From: Paramecium sonneborni
Taxonomy: Eukaryota; Ciliophora; Oligohymenophorea; Peniculida; Parameciidae
Assembly (NCBI GenBank): GCA_905182985.1
Contig: CAJJDN010000133.1
Coordinates: forward strand, 187,731-251,730
DNA length: 64,000 nt
Direction of reading: 5' to 3'
Shown here: piece after piece, positions 23,863-34,800 of the stretch
Layout of the letters: the number at the start of each line of letters is the position of its first letter
How positions within the stretch are numbered: the stretch's first letter is position 1
Position numbers and translations under genes: made by a program
Notes under the pieces: generated by a model
Databases searched by the model: none
What the model was told of the DNA's origin: nothing
The model's input: only the letters and a program-made list of their open reading frames with translations

Positions 23863-23956
23863 TATAAAAAAGAAAATACATATCTTATAAACTGTCCAGT
23901 CCACTTTAATTTTATTAGGTAATCTCACTTCTATTAGGCATAAAAAAATCACTCAT
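23863..23956 (-). pseudogene. Artefactual 5' fragment of the bZIP gene
   Basis: Repeats the first codons of the bZIP gene (ATG at 23956, MSDFFMPNRSE) up to the contig end inside its first intron. Product of the unmerged overlap. Confidence 0.9.
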
Positions 23957-25103
23957 ATCAATTATATTTTTAATTTTATGATAAATAAAATTAAAGATCT
24001 TTAATTCTTTAGATTTTAATTGATGGACAATCTAATAATAAACTTCAATTTTATTCTTCTAACAATTAATATTATGAATTTAAAAAAATTTAGAATATAT
24101 TGCTTCCAAAATTTTTATAAACGAAAAAAGGCTTACACAGTTATAATTAATAAATAATAAAAGAGAATTTATAACTGCTAAAAATAAATCAAAATCAAAA
24201 ATGTTTTAATAAGACAAATTTTTATAGTTATTTTTTATTCAAACTAATTATATAATATGTGATTAATCAATTAATTTCTTGCTTTTCATGATTTTTGGAA
24301 CTGATAATTATTTAATTGATATTTTTTCTTTTTTGGAGAAGTTCATTTTTAATTGGTTAAGACAGACTATTTATAACCCAAGGATGATCTAAAGCTTATT
24401 CTGGTGTTAATCTTTAATATTAATTCCATTATAAACATTTGTTTATAAACTAATTTTTAGAATTTAATTTATACATCATAAAATTCTGCATCTGCTTTTT
24501 CTAGTAATTGAGAAAGAGGCTTCAATTTTTAAATATAATCTGTCTATTTTACTTTATAATTGAGTTGGTATTTATCATCAAAATACTTTGATCTTTTAGG
24601 ACTTTAATCAATAATGTCCTTTGAAGGCATTCCTAAAACTTTAGTCTAAATATATAATAATTCTTTTTCAGTTTTAGATTAGAACAAAGATTCTCCAAGA
24701 AAGAGTTCAGCAATTATACATCCAAAACTCCACATATCTATTTAGAATGAATAATTTATTCTAAGGATTATTTCTGGAGCTCTATAAAATCTGCTCTTTA
24801 TTTTAATTAATAATATATTTACTTGAATATAAGTATACATTTTATTATTAGCAAAACAACTTGAACCAAAATCTATCACTCTTAAACCAGATTTTGTAAG
24901 TTCTTTTAAGAGGATATTCTCTGGCTTTAAATCACAATGGATTATGTTGCATGCTTTTAAATAAAAAAGAGCTTAAAGGATTTAAATTGCAAATCTTCTT
25001 ATTAAATCAGGTTCCAATCCTACAAAATTATTTAAAGCTATAAATTCGTAGAGATTACAACAAAGCAATTCAAATACCATGCACTTACTAATTTAATTTA
25101 GAT
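23863..25103. repeat. Second copy of the 1,241-bp contig overlap
   Basis: The copy continuous with the 5' part of the DYRK gene. Offset from the first copy is 1,242 bp. Confidence 0.93.
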
Positions 25104-25987
25104 ATCTTACTATATGATTTCTAAATTCAAAATAATTCATTAATTTTATGAGGCAATAAGAATTATCTGCCTTATTTATTATTTTTAATATATCTATTTC
25201 AATAAGAGCTTATTAATAAAATTTTTCTCTGTTTTTGATTATTTTAATTGCCATTTCTTTGTGATGTTTATGATCATAAACTTTAAAAACGTAACCAAAA
25301 CTACCATTTCCTAATTTTTCTAGTAATTCATATCTAAAAGCTATTTAATCATGTTTTATAAATCTATAATCTCCACTAAATTAATTAATTTACTTTTTAC
25401 TTTTAATTATCATATCCATTATTATATACATTTCCTAGTGGATCTCTCTAAGCTGTTGAAATATTTTTAGGAGCAAGATAATAGATAGTTTCATAATCAA
25501 TAATTTCATTCTTTTCAATCTCATTGAGTTAATCTGAATAATATTATAAAGCAATAAAGGAAGATTAGGGAAGTTATAATTTATCAGGAATTTATTTGAT
25601 ACCAGGTTAATGAGTTGTTAATGAATAAGTTTTAGTTTAAGTTCTTTATTTAATATTATTTGTGATATTGTTTTGAAGATCTTAAAACTTTTATTAGTTT
25701 TTCTCCAAAAAAAGTAGTTTTTGAGATTTACTTAAATTAGTATTTTGAATTGTAGATGAAATCTTTTGTGATGCATCTTATTCCAATTATTCTGGATTGG
25801 TTCTTAGATGTTACTTTGAAATCTAAGGTACAAGATTACTATTAATCTAAGTATTAATTTCTAATATCATATAAAATTGTGTTACTTTTAGCTTAATCAA
25901 ACAAATGTAATTAATCTTATTCTTTAATAAGAATCGATTTTAGCTGAAGTTATTAAGACTTTTAAAATTGTTTTGCTTATGTTTCAT
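24267..25987 (-). CDS. DYRK-family dual-specificity protein kinase (class II, NAPA plus DH box)
   Basis: A 538-residue model with introns 25376-25400, 25084-25110, 24796-24822 and 24450-24474. Its N-terminal ~195 residues end in a NAPA-like segment ([18 protein letters not shown]) and a DH box ([20 protein letters not shown]). The kinase domain follows: [38 protein letters not shown], catalytic [16 protein letters not shown], activation loop [11 protein letters not shown] (the YxY tyrosines are autophosphorylated in DYRKs), DMWSFGCI, and CLQWNQYQRLTPEQALDHPW. The second and third introns are 27 nt and appear to end in AAG; removing them restores the conserved CMVFELL and [11 protein letters not shown] junctions. 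It should phosphorylate Ser/Thr substrates in cytoplasm or nucleus. CHIP lies divergently, about 1.9 kb away as assembled but only about 500 bp after collapsing the duplicated overlap. Confidence 0.93.
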
Positions 25988-26484
25988 TTTAATGAATTTC
26001 AACTTGTATATAAGAACAAAATACTATGATTGCTAAAACTAATTGCCTTATTGGATTTTAAAATTTCAGTTGGAGACTTGATATTTTATCGTTAATTGGC
26101 TCTGCTAGTAATTGGTTAGTATTCTTTTATGAATTGTTTTTGAGTTTATCTAGCCAAGTTAATTTTATAAGGACTTTTGCCAATTATATCAAAGCTTCTT
26201 ATTTTTTTTGTATTTTCCCTGGTTGATTAATAAGTAGTTGTATTCTATTTTGGTTGGATGTTGACTAGATTTAATAAACTGAGTTATTTCATTATATCCA
26301 CTTTAATGAAAATTAAAGTATTTAAAGATGAAAAGTATTAGTTGGAATTAATAAAATGTAAAGAATTTATTATTAACAAATACAAAAGGAATACAATTGA
26401 ATATAAATGTATTAAGATCTTTAAATATTTTTTAATATAACTAAATACTTAATTTACTATATAATTTTTGAAGTAAATAATAAT
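25988..26484. promoter_or_regulatory. Divergent promoter region between DYRK and CHIP genes
   Basis: About 500 bp between two divergent start codons, with no ORF of coding character. Both promoters are expected here by position only; no defined element was recognised. Present again at 27409-27905 because of the contig overlap. Confidence 0.5.
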
Positions 26485-27163
26485 ATGTTTCCTTTTGTGG
26501 ACAACTTGTTGAGAAATGATTTTCCTTTATTTTTTTTCGACGATATTTTTATTCCAGGACCAGGAATTAGAGTTTAAGTTCCTCGTCCACCATACACAAA
26601 TAGACAATTCAGAGATTAAGCTCCAAAAGTAATTTGATGGAGAATTTATTGAAGCCACCAAGTTTGAAGTTAATGTAGAGTGTGAAAAAATCATTGAAAA
26701 ATTATTCAGAAACACAAGGATAATACTGGGCTATATTGGGAGATGAAGCATATGAAAAAGGTGATTACTTTAGGGCAATAACACATTATACAAAAGCAAT
26801 CGAAATATCAGAGGGAACAGAGGGTTCATTTTTTAGAAGTAGAGGATTAGCTTTGAAATAAGCAGGAAGCTTGGAGCCAGTATGAAATTGATATTATATC
26901 ACTTTAGGCTTATCGAGATGCTATAACAGCAATAGAATTGGATGATAAAAATATAAAGGCTCATCTGTTATGTGGACAAATATTGGCTGAACGTGGAAAG
27001 AGTGCAGATAATACATAAGATATTGAGATGGCTATAACAAGATTAACAAAGTCTAGGACATTGTGTGCAGGATAAAAAAAGGAATATTATGAGGATGAGT
27101 TAAGTAAGTACATTTATAGAGCTAAAAAATTGTTGTGGTACAAAAATTAAGAAATAAATAATA
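26485..27163 (+). pseudogene. Artefactual 5' fragment of the CHIP-like gene
   Basis: Duplicate of the first part of the gene at 27906-29013. It ends at the gap of N. Not an independent gene. Confidence 0.88.
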
Positions 27164-27278
27164 NNNNNNNNNNNNNNNNNNNNNNNNNNNNNNNNNNNNN
27201 NNNNNNNNNNNNNNNNNNNNNNNNNNNNNNNNNNNNNNNNNNNNNNNNNNNNNNNNNNNNNNNNNNNNNNNNNNNNNN
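27164..27278. other. Assembly gap of 115 N
   Basis: A run of N. The flanking sequences are the two copies of the same 1,306-bp segment, so the gap probably has no real content. Confidence 0.95.
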
Positions 27279-27408
27279 TTTCTAATATCATATAAAATTG
27301 TGTTACTTTTAGCTTAATCAAACAAATGTAATTAATCTTATTCTTTAATAAGAATCGATTTTAGCTGAAGTTATTAAGACTTTTAAAATTGTTTTGCTTA
27401 TGTTTCAT
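27279..27408 (-). pseudogene. Artefactual 5' fragment of the DYRK gene
   Basis: Repeats the first codons of the DYRK gene (ATG at 27408, [15 protein letters not shown]) up to the contig edge. Confidence 0.88.
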
Positions 27409-28584
27409 TTTAATGAATTTCAACTTGTATATAAGAACAAAATACTATGATTGCTAAAACTAATTGCCTTATTGGATTTTAAAATTTCAGTTGGAGACTT
27501 GATATTTTATCGTTAATTGGCTCTGCTAGTAATTGGTTAGTATTCTTTTATGAATTGTTTTTGAGTTTATCTAGCCAAGTTAATTTTATAAGGACTTTTG
27601 CCAATTATATCAAAGCTTCTTATTTTTTTTGTATTTTCCCTGGTTGATTAATAAGTAGTTGTATTCTATTTTGGTTGGATGTTGACTAGATTTAATAAAC
27701 TGAGTTATTTCATTATATCCACTTTAATGAAAATTAAAGTATTTAAAGATGAAAAGTATTAGTTGGAATTAATAAAATGTAAAGAATTTATTATTAACAA
27801 ATACAAAAGGAATACAATTGAATATAAATGTATTAAGATCTTTAAATATTTTTTAATATAACTAAATACTTAATTTACTATATAATTTTTGAAGTAAATA
27901 ATAATATGTTTCCTTTTGTGGACAACTTGTTGAGAAATGATTTTCCTTTATTTTTTTTCGACGATATTTTTATTCCAGGACCAGGAATTAGAGTTTAAGT
28001 TCCTCGTCCACCATACACAAATAGACAATTCAGAGATTAAGCTCCAAAAGTAATTTGATGGAGAATTTATTGAAGCCACCAAGTTTGAAGTTAATGTAGA
28101 GTGTGAAAAAATCATTGAAAAATTATTCAGAAACACAAGGATAATACTGGGCTATATTGGGAGATGAAGCATATGAAAAAGGTGATTACTTTAGGGCAAT
28201 AACACATTATACAAAAGCAATCGAAATATCAGAGGGAACAGAGGGTTCATTTTTTAGAAGTAGAGGATTAGCTTTGAAATAAGCAGGAAGCTTGGAGCCA
28301 GTATGAAATTGATATTATATCACTTTAGGCTTATCGAGATGCTATAACAGCAATAGAATTGGATGATAAAAATATAAAGGCTCATCTGTTATGTGGACAA
28401 ATATTGGCTGAACGTGGAAAGAGTGCAGATAATACATAAGATATTGAGATGGCTATAACAAGATTAACAAAGTCTAGGACATTGTGTGCAGGATAAAAAA
28501 AGGAATATTATGAGGATGAGTTAAGTAAGTACATTTATAGAGCTAAAAAATTGTTGTGGTACAAAAATTAAGAAATAAATAATA
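27279..28584. repeat. Second copy of the 1,306-bp contig overlap
   Basis: The copy continuous with the full CHIP gene. Matches 25858-27163 as read. Confidence 0.92.
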
Positions 28585-29013
28585 AAAATAAAAGAGTAGC
28601 GATAGAAAATTATAAACTTTTTTTGCATTCAAGATAGAATTTAAATGGAGAGGAACGTAAAAAAGAATTAGAAGGATTTATAAATTCAATAGGAAATCCT
28701 GATTAGAAATAAGTATATGATATTCCAAGTTATTTGATATGTAAAATAACATTGGTAATAATAAAATGAGATTATGATGTAGGAATTGATGGAAAATCCT
28801 GTAGTGAATGACGCTGGTTAAACATATGAACGTGATATGTTAATAGAGGCTATAAAGAAGAATGGTCCAAGTGATCCTACAACAAGATAACCTATAAGCA
28901 AGAACTTTTATCCTAATTTGAATGTGAAGTAGGCAACATAAGACTTTTTATTGAAAAATCCATGGGCTTTTGAATTTCAGAAGGGTGAAGAGTATCAAAG
29001 TATTGAGTTCTGA
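27906..29013 (+). CDS. CHIP/STUB1-like E3 ubiquitin ligase (TPR plus U-box)
   Basis: The combination of tetratricopeptide repeats and a C-terminal U-box defines the CHIP co-chaperone ligase, which binds Hsp70/Hsp90 tails through the TPRs and ubiquitinates clients. TPR segments: YWAILGDEAYEKGDYFRAI, AYRDAITAIELDDKNIKAHL and SADNTQDIEMAI. U-box: IPSYLICKITLELMENPVV, GQTYERDMLIEAI, DPTTRQPIS, FYPNLNVKQATQDFL. Introns 28301-28328 and 28755-28782 (28 nt, TAG) are certain because they restore TPR and U-box motifs. The start has two options. ATG at 28058 gives 299 residues and starts right before the TPRs. ATG at 27906 with an AAG-ending intron (28050-28075) gives 341 residues with an extra Pro-rich leader. 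In the second case the frame that would otherwise stop at TGA overlaps the internal ATG as TGATG. The 5' part is duplicated at 26485-27163. Confidence 0.9.
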
Positions 29014-29059
29014 TTATAATTATATTTAGTTATAATCCGTTTTTATTATAATAAAAATA

Positions 29060-30395
29060 ATGAGAGTATGCATATTGCTATTAGGGATATTAATGTTAGG
29101 GACAATGGCTTAAGATAATGAGGTTGTTATCTAATTATTGGCTGAATTAAGATAAGAGGCAGTTGATTAATTGGGACTTTTGCATGCAAGATTTTAACCA
29201 ATTAAATAAGCAAAATTAGATTAAATTGCAGTGATTTAGTAAGCAATATCAGAACAAAAGGGAGAGTGTTATAATAGATAGCAAGATGTAATAAGGATAT
29301 GATAAATATGTTTAGGTTGAAGCAAAGTAAAATGAAATAGATTTGGCTAATGAATATAAGAATTGGATGAAAGCAAGATAAGAAAGTAATAATAATCGTA
29401 TTGGTGTACTTTCAACAAATGTATGCGAAAAGAATAATAATTCTTTAAATAAAGTGAAAAATGCTAGAGTACTTTTAAGATTGATTGCTTACTTAAGAGC
29501 AACTTTGTAAGCATAATTATCAACATCATTTGCAGAAGTGAAAGAGAACACAATATCTGAGATATCCCATATTGTTACTGCTTATAAAGAATATAGAAAG
29601 ATGAATATGTTATAAACAAAATAAGAAGAGATTGAATTGAATGGAACAATTGAATAATTGATTGAAATGCTTAATTAAATGGAAAGAGAAATTTAAGATG
29701 ATGTTTCAAATGGATAGAATGGTTAAGTATAAATTGGAGTTACATTCTCTGAATTTAAAGTAAGAATTGAAAAAGAAAATGATATATTTAACAGATAAAT
29801 TGAAGTTCAAGATGATTTAATAACTGTACTTATAAAATATTATATAGCATTTCTAAAACTAATTAACTACTTTATATGGAAGAGTAGATAAATGTCAATC
29901 AAGATTAAAAGAGATAGAATATACATTATTAGTAGAAGAAGAAGATTTAAAATATGATTAATAATGGGTAGATGAAGATAGACAAAAATTAGAAGAAGAA
30001 ATAGAATTATTTGATTGGCTTATTAAACATTATTAAACTGGCAATTTTGATGATGAAGTAGATTAAAATACATCTGATTCAAATGGTGAATCTAGTAATG
30101 ATGGATAATCTGTAAATTATAAGTTTATAATTAGGATGTAAATGGAAATGATAGAGATGGAGTTATAGATTATACTCCATTAAAAGAAGTATCTAATGCT
30201 TGGGATTCTGAAGATGAAGATAGTAATAATAATAATTAGAATGATACTTCTGAAGATTAACAAGATAGAGGAGATGTAATTGATTATACACCTTATGAAG
30301 AGAAAGATGTTGATTGGGATTCATTATTATAGAAAAAATAAAATAAGAATCATCATTCATCAAAAAAACATCATACTCATAAGTCCAAAAAATGA
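29060..30395 (+). CDS. Secreted or granule coiled-coil protein with acidic His/Lys tail
   Basis: A 420-residue model with introns 29288-29315, 29826-29847 and 30112-30134. It begins with a signal peptide (MRVCILLLGILMLGTMAQ, cleavage likely after MA). A mature helical region follows with a few Cys (KGECYNRQQD, STNVCEKNNN, RVDKCQSRLKE) and coiled coils (VEEEDLKYDQQWVDEDRQKL, LIKHYQ). The tail is strongly acidic (NSWDSEDEDSNN-like, DGVIDYTPLKE) and ends in His/Lys repeats. Signal peptide plus acidic coiled coil resembles trichocyst matrix proteins stored in Paramecium secretory granules, but I cannot assign the family firmly. The two similar DYTP segments near the C-terminus form a short internal repeat. 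Starts 46 bp after the CHIP stop. Confidence 0.8.
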
Positions 30396-30448
30396 TTTAT
30401 TCATTAAATCATAGCTTATTTCATATAATATTATATATATTCACATTT

Positions 30449-30518
30449 TGGTATACTTTAATGGTTAGGATATCAAATTCTCATCCTGGAGACGTGAGTT
30501 CAATTCCTGGTATCGCAA
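30449..30518 (+). pseudogene. tRNA-Glu(CUC)-like sequence, probably a degraded tRNA
   Basis: About 70 nt with a tRNA layout: A-box-like TTTAATGGTTAGG, anticodon loop TTCTCAT with anticodon CTC at 30480-30482, GGAGACG variable region, and B-box-like GAGTTCAATTCC. Stem pairing is damaged. The acceptor has two adjacent mismatches (positions 3-70 and 4-69), the anticodon stem two, and the T stem pairs poorly. Either a tRNA-Glu pseudogene or a fast-evolving tRNA. No poly-T terminator was scored rigorously, though T-rich sequence follows. Confidence 0.6.
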
Positions 30519-30597
30519 TTTTGTTTTTCTTTTTATTATAATTTAACTATACTTAATTACTAATTGTGATCTTTTGTTCTTTTTCAAACTTTATTTA

Positions 30598-31810
30598 ATG
30601 AATACTAGTTGGAGACAAAAGTTTTAAAAAGATAAACTTTATCCAAGACATCCTATGGCACATAAAAATGGTACTTTTATCTATTATTTATTAGGTGGAG
30701 TCCATATGAATTAAGAAGAGGATACTAAGCTTTTTTAAGTTGCTGGAGCAATGATGAAATAAATAGGTACTAAAATTGCCAAAGGTGATTTTAATCTTGC
30801 TACCATTCCTAAACCTATATGTTTGACAGCTCCCTTAACTAGTAATGAATGTCTTCTTTTGTATACCATCTTATTTTATATTCCTAGTGATTTCGATTAT
30901 TCCTACATTTATCTTACAGAAGCTGCACAATGTAGAGATGCCTTGAAAAGAATGTAATTAATTGTAATCAATGAAATTGCTTATCTACATGGAACACATA
31001 CTTTTTTAAAATCATTAGCTCCAATTGATCCTATGGTTGGAGAAACTTGTCACAGAATTAAAGAAGATGGAACTCAATTTTATTGTGAATTCATTAAAGC
31101 TGATCCTCCAACTACTCTATATCATGTTATTGGAAATGGATGGTAAACCTATGGAGGAGAAGTAGTCCATGCTGATATTCATCCAACATTTTCTTAACTT
31201 ATTGGAAGAAATCTTAAACCTAAATATATCAAGTTTAATGATGGCAAACTCTATGAGATTACAGTCCCTCCTATGATTATTAATGGATTATTGAAAGGAG
31301 ATCGGGTACTTAATAAATTAGATGGTTTCCTTATTAAATGTGTTCAAGATAAACTAGAAGCATAAATCAATTTTAGTTATGTTTATGAAGACAATACAAC
31401 CAAAATTAAAAATAAGTTAATGTTCTGGTCATCATAATAATAAAAACAACTTTCAGATTTAGTTGATGTTAAAATAAACAAATTAATTAATGTAATTAAT
31501 AATATTATTAATCAGACTGATGACGAAAATAATAATACAAGTTTCACTATTTCAACAGGATCAGGATCATGGCTATCCTATTTTGAAATTGATGGAGATG
31601 TCTGTTGGAGAATTGATGATCCCATTTCTCCATGGATTGAACCTTCTTATTTATTACCTAGTGATTCAGCATTTAGATAAGATAAAATACTTTTGCTAAA
31701 AGGATAAAATGATGCTGCCCAAACGTATTTATGTATTTAATCTTAGTTCACGAAATAGTATTGAAAAGTAAGGATTAAAGGATTCCAATTTAAGAAAGAA
31801 AAGAAGATGA
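30598..31810 (+). CDS. Oxysterol-binding protein-related protein (ORP)
   Basis: A 396-residue lipid-transfer protein composed of little more than the OSBP-related domain, which exchanges sterols or phosphoinositides at membrane contact sites. Evidence: LAPIDPMVGETCHRI, corresponding to the NPxLGET motif region; the following YCEFIKADPPTTLYHVI, at the position of the family HHPPI signature but with the histidines replaced; and GGEVVHADIHPTF, TVPPMIINGLLKGDR and DDPISPWIEPSYLLPSD. A C-terminal basic helix (AQTSRNSIEKQGLKDSNLRK) appears after splicing a 22-nt intron (31725-31746). There is no PH domain, ankyrin repeat or membrane anchor. Replacement of the HH pair, used by family members for phosphoinositide binding, suggests altered ligand specificity. 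Convergent with the ARF-GEF gene, 48 bp apart. Confidence 0.85.
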
Positions 31811-31858
31811 GTTTTTGAATGTATAAAATATATTATATCAGACATTTTAAAGATTAAT

Positions 31859-34800
31859 TCATTTCAAATCATATAATTTTTAAACTAATTAAAGAATTTA
31901 TTGATCTAAATTACTCTTCTCTTACTACAAGCATTTCTAACAACGAACACAATCTTTACATAAAATAATATCATTTGTGTAGTTCATTGTTTTTAATAAA
32001 ATTAAGAATAATTATTTGTTGTATTGTTTTAACTAAAATAAATAGATGATTAATTTACATGTTTATCATCTAATTCACTAAGTGTTGGTAAAATGTATGT
32101 ATCCAATAGTTGTCTATAATTTTAGGTTTCTCTTTCAATTTCTTAAAGTTTTAATTTTTAGATCTGTTAATCTTATTCATCATATAATTATGTGTTTGAT
32201 CTGATAATTTCATGTTTTTTGATAAATAATTCGATTGGTGCAATTAATGAATCAATATCTAAAATATTATGATTCTTCAATTTATATTTTTTGATAATGA
32301 TCATACAACCATAAGCTTCTCTTTCTTATTTAAGTAAGCCTGGCAAAAATTTCATATCTTATAAGACTCCTTGTTTCCATATTAAATATCTTTATTCAAT
32401 TTATGAATTAAATTAAACAGCAAATTAATAAGAATATAGAAATGTATTTTCAATAATTAATAATTGCTGTAAATTTAATTTTTAATTAAAATGTTATAGA
32501 ATTTCGATACTAATTTAGATCATTAATAATTAAGCAGTACATTAAGTGAAACAATCTTCAATCATATTTCTCATTCTACTAGAAGTTAATGATTAATTAG
32601 CAAAACTAGATAATTTTGTAGGTGTTGTTAATCGAATCATTCTATCTATAAATTAAACAATTTATTCCCATTCCTCTTCATTAAACATCATTCCAATTTT
32701 AATTATCATATTTTTAACTGAATGAATACTATATTTAGCTAATTTAACATTTTAATTTTGAATACAATTTTCGAATAATTTTAAAAATTCAGGTAATAAT
32801 CCTCTTAATTTTTGAAAATATCTTTTCATTAAATTAATAATTAAAGAAAATCCTTTTTTACATGAATCCTTAAACCAATCATTGTTAGAATTGGCAACAG
32901 AATGATTTTATTGAAAAGTAAATTAAATTTCATCAAAAATAGGTCTAAGCACAGTACTAAATACCATTTTCCAAAATTCAGCACTAAATGCATAACCAAA
33001 TTATTATAAAGATTCAAATAAAGTTTCCATAGATTTAGCTTATATTTTATTTCTTTTATCTCCTGCTAATCCAGATAATACTCCAAGTAAGGGAATCCAA
33101 ATTTTTTCAAGTTATACTGCTGTTGATGCATTTCTAACAGTAGCTTCTGGTTCTTCAAATTCATTCCAATTAAGTTTAGGTATAATCTATGCTTGATTTG
33201 ATAAATATCCTAGACATTATATAGTAAAATCAATTGATTTTAATGCCATATCTTCTTAATTGTTACCTGCTAAAATTTTTAAAGTCTAAATTAAATCAAT
33301 AAAAACATCTTAAAGTAAATCTAGATTATGTTCCATGATTTAAGATAGAATTTAAAAAGCTATTTTACAAATTTTATCATTTTCTTCTTTCAAACCCAAT
33401 GTAATTAAACCAAAAATCATTCTCCAACCAGATCTAATATTGTGTTTATGGTTTAAAACTAAATGATTAATACAAGAAAGAATAAATTCTTTTACATCTA
33501 AATTTGATTACAAAAATATATATTCGAAAGGTTTTAATACATCTCTTTAGAATTGGAAATCATATAATTCATCTTTCTGTAAAAATTTTATACTTAATTA
33601 TTTTAATGAATCTACAGTAAACATAGCTACTTTCTTCTCTTTCACTGCAACTTCATTAATGTGATCTTTTACAATATTCCACATCTTAGTCCATACAAAA
33701 CTAACTCTCTTCATATTATAATCACAAACTTCTACTAATTTTTAAAGACAATATAAACGAGGATGAGATTAATAAATTTCTTATTTTGACATATAACATA
33801 ATGCATTGATAAATTCTTAAATTGCTTCATCATCTAATTATTTTGATTATATAAATATCTTATCTATTATATCAGATTCTAATAATAATTCTGGTAAAAT
33901 TGATATATTTCCATCAAAATTATCTTTAGATTACTATATCATTCTCATCTCATCAAGTCGACTAATCATTTATAAAATACTTTTCCATCCATTCTCCCTT
34001 AATCCATTTCCTATTAAAGGTACAGTTTATAATATTTATTTTATCAAATTGATATGTTTATTTGATATCAATCCTAAATGATTAAGTCTTGTAGCCTTTA
34101 TTAATGTATTCATATAATCTTACAATGGAATTGAAAAAAAAGAACATAATTTAATAAATAATACTAAACCTTAAATACATTGATTTGATACTTAATCCAT
34201 CTAATCATTATTAAAAACATATAAAAACATTTCAAATGAAGGTTTACCTATACATTCTAAAAAAGGTTTAATTAAATAAGCCATATCCTAATTTATAACT
34301 TAATAAATAGTTTCATGCTAATCTTATTTAGTTTTAATTAATTCACTTCCTTATTTTAAGAGAGCTTCTTTTTCTCTCTAAAATAAATCTTATTTCTTTC
34401 TAATACTTTAAGTTAGTGATTCCTTCATGAATACACGATTTTTCTCTTTCTCTCTTACTGCTAATGGTTATTTTAAAATAGAATTATAAGTTTGAGTTAA
34501 ATAATCTGATGGTAAATCTTCACCATCATTTATTGATCGAGCTAATTTTTAAAAGTCACTTAATTTCATTTTCTCTGCAACTGAAGGATTATGTAAATCT
34601 GTTTATAACATAACCAACAAATAACAATAAGTATAAATACTACCACTAGATTTAAAAGCTGAATTTGGATTTTCTTTATAATATCTATCTGAGAATTTTT
34701 ATACTACTCTATCAACTTACATTGCTTCTCCTGGTAAAGTAAATTAATCTAAATAATATCTTAAAGCTTATTCAACTGTAAGATCTTTGAATTTTAACAT

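Larger units (their letters stand above)
25858..27163. repeat. First copy of a 1,306-bp contig overlap
   Basis: Repeats as 27279-28584 (offset 1,421), with 115 N between. It contains the 5' end of the DYRK gene, the divergent intergenic region and the 5' half of the CHIP gene. It breaks off inside a CHIP exon. Confidence 0.92.
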
